Source of the DNA: Prevotella fusca JCM 17724 | Lineage (GTDB): Bacteria; Bacteroidota; Bacteroidia; Bacteroidales; Bacteroidaceae | DNA: 64,000 nucleotides | Direction of reading: 5' to 3' | Assembly (NCBI RefSeq): GCF_001262015.1 | Contig: NZ_CP012074.1 | Coordinates: 1,215,001-1,279,000 of the forward strand | In this document: positions 54,754 to 62,059 of the stretch, piece by piece | How positions within the stretch are numbered: position 1 is the stretch's first letter | How the letters are laid out: each line of letters starts with the position of its first letter | Program-made: the position numbers and the translations under genes | The notes under the pieces: generated by a model | The model's database searches: none | What the model saw: only the letters and a program-made list of their open reading frames with translations | Told to the model about the DNA's origin: nothing

Positions 54754-56943
54754 ATGGCAAATTTAAGATTTGGAGCTGTCGAGGAAGCATTCAAGAAACG
54801 TCCCCTCGAAGTCAACACACCTACGGAACGTCCCGAAGACTTCTACGGCAAGTACGTGTTCAACCGTGCAAAGATGTACAAGTATCTACCAGTTGACGTT
54901 TACCAGAAATTAGTGGATGTCATTGACAACGGGACACGATTAGACCGTTCCATCGCCAATGCAGTGGCACAGGGCATGAAGAAATGGGCAGAAGAGCATG
55001 GGGCAACCCACTACACCCACTGGTTCCAGCCACTGACAGAAGGAACTGCCGAGAAACATGATGCTTTCATCGAGCATGATGGCAAGGGAGGAATGATAGA
55101 AGAGTTCTCCGGCAAACTGCTCGTCCAGCAGGAACCTGATGCCAGCTCTTTCCCTAACGGAGGCATCCGAAACACCTTCGAAGCACGAGGCTACTCAGCC
55201 TGGGACCCTACGAGTCCGGTATTCATCATCGAAGACACACTTTGTATTCCCACAATATTCATATCTTATACTGGAGAAGCACTTGATTACAAAGCACCAC
55301 TATTGAAATCACTGCATGCCGTCAACGTTGCAGCAACAAAAGTCTGTCACTATTTTTATCCCGAGGTCAAGCAGGTTCACACCAATCTCGGCTGGGAACA
55401 GGAGTATTTCCTCGTCGATGAAGACCTCTACTTTGCCCGTCCTGACCTCATGCTTACGGGGCGAACACTCATGGGACATGACTCTGCAAAGAACCAGCAG
55501 ATGGACGACCATTACTTCGGCACCATCCCAGAGCGTGTACAGGCTTTTATGAAGGACCTTGAAATACAGGCGCTTGAATTGGGTATCCCCTGCAAGACAC
55601 GCCATAACGAGGTTGCGCCCGGGCAGTTTGAGCTGGCGCCAATCTTTGAAGAATGCAACCTTGCAGTAGACCACAATATGCTGTTGATGTCACTCATGAA
55701 GAAAGTGGCACACAACCATAGCTTCCGTGTACTCCTCCATGAAAAGCCTTTCGACGGAATCAACGGTTCCGGCAAACATAACAACTGGAGCCTGAGCACT
55801 GACAACGGCATCCTCCTCCATGCTGCCGGAAAGACGCCAGGCGATAACCTCCGCTTCGTCGTGTTCATTGTCGAGACGCTGATTGCCGTCTACAAGCACA
55901 ACGGACTGCTGAAGGCATCGGTCATGAGTGCTACCAACGACCATCGCCTCGGAGCAAACGAAGCACCTCCAGCCATCATATCTTCCTTCCTCGGGAAACA
56001 AATCAGCGACCTTCTCGACCATATAGAAAAGGCTGACAAGGACAATCTCTTCAACCTTAGCGGAAAAACAGGGCTACAGATGGACATCCCGGAGATTCCA
56101 GAACTGCTCATTGACAATACCGACCGTAACCGTACTTCCCCCTTCGCCTTCACTGGTAACCGCTTTGAGTTCCGTGCTGTCGGCTCGGAAGCCAATTGTG
56201 CATCGTCTATGATTGTGCTCAACACCGCTGTTGCCGAAGCTCTGGAGAACTTCGCCAAGCGTGTAGATGCACTGACCGCAAAAGGCGAAGAGCTTACATC
56301 TGCCATCGTCGACATCGTTCGTGAGGACATCAAAGCATGCAAGCCCATCCACTTCGATGGAAACGGCTATTCTGACAGTTGGAAGGAAGAGGCCTCCAAG
56401 CGTGGACTCGACTGCGAATCAAGCTGCCCAGTATGTTTCGACCGTTACCTTGACGAGGATTCTATCAGGATGTTTGAACAGATGAACGTGATGAAGCGCA
56501 ATGAACTGGAAGCACGCAACGAGGTGAAATGGGAGACATACACGAAGAAAATCCAGATTGAAGCACGTGTGATGGGCGACCTCGCCATGAATCATATCAT
56601 CCCCGTAGCAACCCACTATCAGAGCCAGCTGGCAAAGAACGTGCAGAACATGGTCAACATCTTCGGTGATGTAGAGGGCAAGCAGCTCAGCGAGCGCAAC
56701 ATCAAGATTATACGTGAAATCGCCGAACGTACCAACATCATCGAGACGGGCGTTGAAGAACTGGTCAATGCCCGTAAACATGCAAACAAGATAGAGAGCC
56801 AGCGTGAGAGGGCTGTTGCCTACCACGACATCATCGCCCCCAAGATGGAAGCCATCCGCTATCAGATTGACAAGCTGGAACTGGTTGTCAGCGACGAGCT
56901 ATGGACACTTCCGAAGTATCGAGAGCTGCTCTTCATCAGATAA
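54754..56943 (+). CDS. glnN: Glutamine synthetase type III
   Basis: 729 residues, the size of the GSIII class typical of Bacteroidota. Makes glutamine from glutamate and ammonia. Motifs: NLGWEQEYFLVDEDL, TRHNEVAPGQFELAPIFEECNLAVDHNMLLM, HEKPFDGINGSGKHNNWSL (ATP/ammonia site) and FAFTGNRFEFRAVGSEANCASSMIVLNT. Followed by no close partner; its own promoter (54691-54722) suggests nitrogen-responsive single-gene control, though no operator is visible. Confidence 0.97.
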   Translation: MANLRFGAVEEAFKKRPLEVNTPTERPEDFYGKYVFNRAKMYKYLPVDVYQKLVDVIDNGTRLDRSIANAVAQGMKKWAEEHGATHYTHWFQPLTEGTAEKHDAFIEHDGKGGMIEEFSGKLLVQQEPDASSFPNGGIRNTFEARGYSAWDPTSPVFIIEDTLCIPTIFISYTGEALDYKAPLLKSLHAVNVAATKVCHYFYPEVKQVHTNLGWEQEYFLVDEDLYFARPDLMLTGRTLMGHDSAKNQQMDDHYFGTIPERVQAFMKDLEIQALELGIPCKTRHNEVAPGQFELAPIFEECNLAVDHNMLLMSLMKKVAHNHSFRVLLHEKPFDGINGSGKHNNWSLSTDNGILLHAAGKTPGDNLRFVVFIVETLIAVYKHNGLLKASVMSATNDHRLGANEAPPAIISSFLGKQISDLLDHIEKADKDNLFNLSGKTGLQMDIPEIPELLIDNTDRNRTSPFAFTGNRFEFRAVGSEANCASSMIVLNTAVAEALENFAKRVDALTAKGEELTSAIVDIVREDIKACKPIHFDGNGYSDSWKEEASKRGLDCESSCPVCFDRYLDEDSIRMFEQMNVMKRNELEARNEVKWETYTKKIQIEARVMGDLAMNHIIPVATHYQSQLAKNVQNMVNIFGDVEGKQLSERNIKIIREIAERTNIIETGVEELVNARKHANKIESQRERAVAYHDIIAPKMEAIRYQIDKLELVVSDELWTLPKYRELLFIR

Positions 56944-57170
56944 AAAATGCGGTTTCATCGTCTTTCAGAATAATGACAAAGCCCGGCAGAAAGAGGCTGA
57001 TTCAAAAATGCACCCATGAATAATTTAGGTTCTCCCGTTAAATGCAGAAAAGGCAAATAAACACCATGGCTTTCCATCTTCAACAAACAACTTATTCCCA
57101 TATCAACCAACATTTGTAAACTATTTTCACACAGTTCAAAACCAACACATGGTCTCTTGGCTTTGAAAAG

Positions 57171-57275
57171 ACGCCCAATTGGCTTGCAATAGATGCCCTT
57201 TTGAGGTCTAACTAACGCCCTTTTGAAGTCCAATTAAGCACCTTTTCTTGCACGACTTTATAACCAACTGATTTA
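57171..57275. repeat. Family-2 array, 3 units of 22 bp, with conserved tail
   Basis: Units start at 57171, 57193 and 57215, core CCCTTTTGAGGTCTAACTA; ends AATTAAGCACC, then CTTGCACG and TTATAACCAACTGATT. Confidence 0.8.
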
Positions 57276-57432
57276 CTGTTGGTTGCAAACTTGCTTTTTA
57301 TGCGTGTTTTTGCCTTTATTTGTAGGTGTTTTACCCGAAATTATGTCATGATTTTTCAAGCTGTTGTCTGCGGGATTTCAAAGTATTGATATGAAAAGGT
57401 TTTCTGCATCGGAGGATAATAATAAAACAGAC

Positions 57433-57451
57433 AGCCAAGACCGTCTTGGCT
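57433..57451 (+). terminator. Possible terminator, perfect palindrome
   Basis: AGCCAAGAC C GTCTTGGCT followed by ATGTTTTTATTT. Confidence 0.5.
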
Positions 57452-57670
57452 ATGTTTTTATTTAATGAACATCTTTGGTTCATCCGTTAAAGCTGTACGA
57501 AAAGTGTCCACACATTTAACAGATGAACCATAATTTACGGAAAAACATCCCCTGCTTCCGTTAACAAAACCCGATGGAAAGCGCACAAGACATGGGTATC
57601 TGCATTTTGAAACAGCCTCTTTCGCTTGCCATGAACTACACAGTCCAAGGCTGAAGGAGCCTTCACTCAT

Positions 57671-57694
57671 GAATTATCTTCATGAAAATTATTC
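57671..57694. repeat. Single family-1 unit
   Basis: GAATTATCTTCATGAAAATTATTC, a palindrome of one unit length, flanked by GAAT and ATTC. No array. Confidence 0.6.
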
Positions 57695-57815
57695 ACAACA
57701 GGCTGTATGCAGTCCCCGCCACACAAACAAAGAAAAGGCAGACAACCCACTAATCAATGGATTATCTGCCTTTTCCCACCTTTCCCAAATACTGCTGACG
57801 GACTACCAGCCGCCG

Positions 57816-58808
57816 CTATCGCTTCTCCTTATAGATAACATTGTTGGCACCACTGGTAAACTTCAACGCCTCAGGATGCTCATCAACGAAACTCTCAATA
57901 TGGCGAATACGCTTCTCCTCAAATATTTCATCAATGGCGATAAGGATTCCCGTTTCCTCTACATCCCCAAAACCATAGTTGATTGCCGTACCAAAGAGCT
58001 TCATCGTTGGCGAAAGATTCATATAAGCATTCACCAAAGGAGGAATGTTATAGCCCAGCTCACGTATCTCGTGATTCAGAATCTTATAATCCTCCTTGAA
58101 GTCATTTCCCTGGAAAAGTGCATCCAATTCAGCTGTAGGAGTATCAATTTTCAGCGGTTTTATCGGGATAATAAGATCATCCTTGTCATCAAAATACTTC
58201 TTCAGGAAGTAAAGGATCATATCCCTTCCACGACGAATATAGGAAGGATACATCGTCATCTTTCCAAAGAAATACCTGCAGTCAGAGTTCAATACCGTCA
58301 AGGCACCCAGCCCATCCCAAAGGTTATCGAGCGCAAAGATACTCTTCGAGTTCTTACGGACATTCTGATAATCCAGTGAGACGAACGAACGTCCCAGCTC
58401 GACCGTGTAAGGCGCATACTCCTTCATGAACTTATCAGAAAAATGGAACATGTGGCCTGTCGCCACAATGGGCTGCCCGTTCTTGCCAATTTTCCACTCA
58501 CTTCCAAAGATATAACGGTATCCACCGATTATCTCCTCCGCTTCAGGATTCCATACAATCAGCTGCCGGCAACAGTTTTCCATTGTGTCGAATTCATCAA
58601 TATCCATCGACTTGCCCGTACCACCACCAGCCGAACGAAAGGCGATTTCACGCAGACGCCCGATCTCTCTCATCACATTAGGAGCAGTCCTGGCAGTCAC
58701 AACATAAATCTCGTTATGGCTCTTGTTGGTCATACGGAGCATCCGATCGGGAGTCAGCTCACTTTTGAGCAGTTCCTTACTGATGGGTTGGATGATTTCT
58801 TCTTCCAT
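57816..58808 (-). CDS. glsB: GNAT-like N-acyltransferase (GlsB/OlsB type)
   Basis: 330 residues. A hemolysin/OlsB-like GNAT: VVTARTAPNVMREIGRLREIAFRSAGGGTGKSMDIDEFD and YTVELGRSFVSLDYQ are hallmarks. In Bacteroides, GlsB N-acylates glycine with a 3-hydroxy fatty acid to make lysoglycine lipid, and GlsA then adds the second acyl chain. The next gene upstream (83 bp) is the GlsA-type O-acyltransferase on the same strand, supporting that pathway. The symbol is assigned by family and adjacency, not by measured activity. Confidence 0.8.
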   Translation of the reverse strand: MEEEIIQPISKELLKSELTPDRMLRMTNKSHNEIYVVTARTAPNVMREIGRLREIAFRSAGGGTGKSMDIDEFDTMENCCRQLIVWNPEAEEIIGGYRYIFGSEWKIGKNGQPIVATGHMFHFSDKFMKEYAPYTVELGRSFVSLDYQNVRKNSKSIFALDNLWDGLGALTVLNSDCRYFFGKMTMYPSYIRRGRDMILYFLKKYFDDKDDLIIPIKPLKIDTPTAELDALFQGNDFKEDYKILNHEIRELGYNIPPLVNAYMNLSPTMKLFGTAINYGFGDVEETGILIAIDEIFEEKRIRHIESFVDEHPEALKFTSGANNVIYKEKR

Positions 58809-58891
58809 ATTCTCTATTAAATCTTTTGCTTTCTCTAAATCTTGCTGCTTGAATCCTGCCTCGGCATCACCACCTTGTCGTAGCAGGAATA

Positions 58892-59719
58892 TTATAGTTC
58901 ATATACCTTATCTTCTACAAATTTTGCCCATTCCATCGGAGTACGGCTCCTATCAAAAGTCTGCCAGGGAATTGGTTTACCGATTGCTACACGGAATGTT
59001 TTCCCAACGTTCCTGTACATCTCATCGACAAGGAAGAGCATTGCTATGTTAACTTTTCTGACGTACTTGTCACTGAAATGCGCAATACGATAGAATCGTT
59101 CAGAGTTACGTCCACCAAAGAAAATCGGCACAACATCCCGCTGATACTCTACGCTCTTCGTGATAAACGTCTTCTTCCACTCAAGGTCATGAATCCGACC
59201 ATTGATTTTCCGGCTGTTCAGTCCAGCCGGGAACATTAGTATGTGATTGTCACTCTGGAAGCCAGCCTCAACCATCCGGGGAAAATCACGGCTCTGCTTT
59301 CCCGTCTTGTTGATGCCGATACACACTGGCTTCAAGCCCGGCAGATTCAGAAGCAGATCATTGACCAGATAGCGGAACCTACCATCATAATGCTTGCCGA
59401 TGATTGTTCCGAGTGCCACACCGTCCTGTCCGCCAAGCGGATGATTGGAAACAAACGTGTAGAGCTTGCCATCATTCTTGTCAGGGAGATTTTCCAGCCC
59501 CTCAATCTTCAGCGTCATATCAAGATAGCGCACACACTCCATGAGCCATTCCGTGCCGGATATGCCACGGGTATCCCAAAGAAACTGATTCACCTCATCC
59601 TCGTGGATGATGCGTTTCAACCACTTGACGGCAAAAGAAGGAACGAATTTAGCTTTCGCCCCCATCTTATCTTTCAGAATCTTATCAATGTCTATCGTTT
59701 TCTGGATTTCACTGCTCAT
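58892..59719 (-). CDS. glsA: GlsA/OlsA-type O-acyltransferase
   Basis: 275 residues. The acyltransferase motif is SNHPLGGQDG, His-x5-Asp rather than the usual His-x4-Asp of PlsC; MFPAGLNSRK is the second motif. Both are typical of this Bacteroidota sub-family. It is predicted to O-acylate the 3-hydroxyl of the GlsB product (glycine lipid); a role in phospholipid synthesis is the alternative. Possible -7 element at 59746-59753 (minus strand, TATTTTTG). Confidence 0.8.
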   Translation of the reverse strand: MSSEIQKTIDIDKILKDKMGAKAKFVPSFAVKWLKRIIHEDEVNQFLWDTRGISGTEWLMECVRYLDMTLKIEGLENLPDKNDGKLYTFVSNHPLGGQDGVALGTIIGKHYDGRFRYLVNDLLLNLPGLKPVCIGINKTGKQSRDFPRMVEAGFQSDNHILMFPAGLNSRKINGRIHDLEWKKTFITKSVEYQRDVVPIFFGGRNSERFYRIAHFSDKYVRKVNIAMLFLVDEMYRNVGKTFRVAIGKPIPWQTFDRSRTPMEWAKFVEDKVYEL

Positions 59720-59899
59720 GTGCCCAAACTTCTCCTAACAAAATGCAAAAATAACGAAACGATTTGGAATAGCTACCTTTTTTGCCAAAAAATATGTATT
59801 TGAACAGAAAAAAAAGTAATTCCGAGCAAATTTCAAGAGTATCGAAACATATCCACAACCGTTAATTTTCATAAAAAAAAGATTGTCCCTAAAATATTG

Positions 59900-59929
59900 T
59901 GGAGCATAGTGGGGATATGTGGGGAAAAA
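59900..59929 (+). promoter_or_regulatory. MraZ operator, three 10-bp-spaced TGG repeats
   Basis: TGGAGCATAG, TGGGGATATG and TGGGGAAAAA start at 59900, 59910 and 59920. MraZ binds TGGGN repeats with 5-bp spacers upstream of its own gene, so autoregulation is predicted. It ends 4 bp before the -7 element TAACTTTG (59934-59941). Confidence 0.75.
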
Positions 59930-59971
59930 TGTGTAACTTTGAAGCCAAATACAGTTTTACCAGCAAGCAAC

Positions 59972-60484
59972 ATGAGGTTCTTAGGAAATATCGAAGCAAA
60001 AACAGACGCAAAAGGAAGAGCTTTCCTGCCTGCAGTCTTCCGCAAGGTGCTCAACGCATCGGGCGAGGAATCGTTGGTGCTGCGTAAAGATATCTTTGAA
60101 CCCTGCCTGGTGCTTTACCCCCAGTCGGTCTGGAACGAACGCATGGATACACTTCGCCGTCGTCTGAGTCGCTGGAGCCGCCGCGACCAGATGATTTACC
60201 GCCAGTATGTGACAGATGTTGAGATGATTACACTGGACGGAAACGGACGCTTCCTGATTCCCAAGCGATACATGAAGATGGTGAATATTGACCAGCAAAT
60301 CCGTTTCACGGGAATGGACGACTGTATTGAGATTTGGGCAATCAACGAGGGCAGCGAGCCATTCATGTCGGCTGAAGAATTCAGCAAAGCCATGGAAGAA
60401 ACCATGGGGACGGATGGATTCTTCTTCCCTGACAGCCCTTTGTCTGACAACAAGGCTACAACTACAAAAGACCCAACAACATGA
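59972..60484 (+). CDS. mraZ: Transcriptional regulator MraZ
   Basis: 170 residues, a double AbrB-like SpoVT domain. FLGNIEAKTDAKGRAFLPAVFRKVL and the second repeat DVEMITLDGNGRFLIPKRYMKM are the DNA-binding halves. First gene of the division and cell-wall cluster and its autoregulator. The ATG at 59972 is used; longer upstream starts would overlap the operator. Stop overlaps the rsmH start by 4 bp. Confidence 0.94.
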   Translation: MRFLGNIEAKTDAKGRAFLPAVFRKVLNASGEESLVLRKDIFEPCLVLYPQSVWNERMDTLRRRLSRWSRRDQMIYRQYVTDVEMITLDGNGRFLIPKRYMKMVNIDQQIRFTGMDDCIEIWAINEGSEPFMSAEEFSKAMEETMGTDGFFFPDSPLSDNKATTTKDPTT

Positions 60485-61425
60485 TCAAGACCGCAGAGAC
60501 CTACCACATCCCAGTACTTCTCAACGAAAGCATTGAAGGTTTGAACCTGCATGCCAACGGAACCTATGTGGATGTAACCTTCGGCGGCGGAGGTCATAGC
60601 CGGGAAATTCTCTCACGCCTTGAAGCCGGCAGTCACCTCTACAGCTTTGACCAGGATGCTGATGCTGAACAGAACATCGGCAAGATGGGACTGAGCGACG
60701 AGCAGGTGGACCGTTTCACCTTCGTCCGTTCTAACTTCAGGTATCTGAAGAACTGGATGCGGTATTATGGCGTAGAACATCTGGATGGTCTTCTTGCTGA
60801 CCTTGGTGTCAGCAGCCATCACTTTGACGATGAGACACGTGGCTTCTCCTTCCGCTTTGAAGCTCCTCTCGACATGAGAATGAACAAGCGCGCAGGACAG
60901 ACAGCTGCTGACATTCTCAACGAATATGATGAAGAACGGCTGGCTGACCTTCTCTATCTCTACGGAGAGCTGAAGCAGTCGCGCCGTATCGCCTCAGCCA
61001 TTGTCAAGGCACGGGGGCAGAAAACCTACAAGACTACCAATGACCTGCTGACAGTTGTAGAACCTTTCTTTCAGCGGGCACGCGAGAAGAAGGATATGGC
61101 AAAGATGTTCCAGGCACTCCGCATCGAAGTAAACCACGAAATGGATGCCCTCAGAGAGATGCTTACAGCTGCAACCGAGCTGCTTCGTCCCGGCGGAAGA
61201 CTGTCCGTCATCACCTACCACTCACTTGAAGACAGGATGGTAAAGAACATCATGAGGGCAGGAAACATAGAAGGAAAAGTAAAACAAGACTTCTTCGGAA
61301 AAATCGAAACACCCTTCCGATTAGTCAACAACAAAGTTATAACAGCCAGTAACGACGAACAGGAACGTAACCCACGAAGCCGAAGTGCGAAACTAAGAAT
61401 AGCAGAAAAGAAAGCAAATGAATGA
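60481..61425 (+). CDS. rsmH: 16S rRNA m4C1402 methyltransferase RsmH (MraW)
   Basis: 314 residues. SAM-binding motif DVTFGGGGHSREIL (residues 31-44), LLADLGVSSHHFD and ALRIEVNHEMDAL are characteristic. Methylates N4 of C1402 in 16S rRNA. Overlaps mraZ (4 bp) and ftsL (8 bp), so translation is coupled. Confidence 0.97.
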   Translation: MIKTAETYHIPVLLNESIEGLNLHANGTYVDVTFGGGGHSREILSRLEAGSHLYSFDQDADAEQNIGKMGLSDEQVDRFTFVRSNFRYLKNWMRYYGVEHLDGLLADLGVSSHHFDDETRGFSFRFEAPLDMRMNKRAGQTAADILNEYDEERLADLLYLYGELKQSRRIASAIVKARGQKTYKTTNDLLTVVEPFFQRAREKKDMAKMFQALRIEVNHEMDALREMLTAATELLRPGGRLSVITYHSLEDRMVKNIMRAGNIEGKVKQDFFGKIETPFRLVNNKVITASNDEQERNPRSRSAKLRIAEKKANE

Positions 61426-62056
61426 CGAGAACGACAAGAAATACCCAGAACTGACGGCACACCCCTTGCAGGAAGAGCAGACTATTGCCAGAGAAGAGAG
61501 CGTGCACGTCACAGAGCCACTCAGCAAGACAGAGACTGAAGAAGAGTCGCCACAGACTGCTGTCAGTAATGAAGACGCAGAACCACTGACGGAGGAAGAG
61601 AAAAGAAGACTTAAAAAGGAGGAGGAAAAAAGACAAAGAGAGGAAGAAAAAAGAAAGGAAGAAGAGGATGAGGTAAACGAGCTGAAGGCTGCCATTGCCG
61701 AACAGGCACGTGAGGACGAGCAGCCGCAATCATCCAATTTCACCCTACGAAAGATCCTGGGTGGCGACATTCTTTCTGCACGTTTCTTCCGCAACAACAT
61801 CTGGTTGATTATCACCATTGTCATTTTCGTGATCATCTACATATCGAACCGATACAGCGTACAGAAGTACCTTATCGAAATCGACAAACTCAACACTGAA
61901 CTGGAAGATGCCAAGTATCGTGCCCTGTCAAGCAGCAGCCAGCTCACGGAAAAAACAAGAGAGAGTCACATACTTGAGATTCTGAAAACCCAGAAGGACA
62001 GTGTACTGAAGATGTCTGACCGTCCACCTTATATTATAAATGTACCCGAGAAGTAG
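61418..62056 (+). CDS. ftsL: FtsL-like division protein with long charged N-terminus
   Basis: 212 residues. One transmembrane helix at residues ~127-144 (NIWLIITIVIFVIIYI) followed by a periplasmic coiled-coil region (QKYLIEIDKLNTELEDAKYRAL). The ~110-residue cytoplasmic N-terminus is a Glu/Lys/Arg-rich low-complexity stretch, far longer than in classical FtsL. Assigned by position between rsmH and ftsI and by topology; there is little sequence conservation. Confidence 0.8.
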   Translation: MNDENDKKYPELTAHPLQEEQTIAREESVHVTEPLSKTETEEESPQTAVSNEDAEPLTEEEKRRLKKEEEKRQREEEKRKEEEDEVNELKAAIAEQAREDEQPQSSNFTLRKILGGDILSARFFRNNIWLIITIVIFVIIYISNRYSVQKYLIEIDKLNTELEDAKYRALSSSSQLTEKTRESHILEILKTQKDSVLKMSDRPPYIINVPEK

Positions 62057-62059
62057 AAT

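Larger units (their letters stand above)
56989..57623. mobile_element. Possible MITE or insertion-sequence remnant
   Basis: Inverted ends GAAAGAGGCTGATTCAAAAA (from 56989) and its near-complement (57601-57623). Inside each end lies an inverted GGTTCnnCCGTTAAATG-like block. No transposase is left. The family-2 array (57171-57275) sits within it and may be a nested insertion. Confidence 0.45.

Noticed and set aside
5103..57694. The 22-bp arrays as CRISPR
   Set aside because: Units are contiguous with no variable spacers, and no cas gene is present.
57669..58379. 236-codon plus-strand frame opposite glsB
   Set aside because: It overlaps the well-supported GNAT gene and has no recognisable domain.
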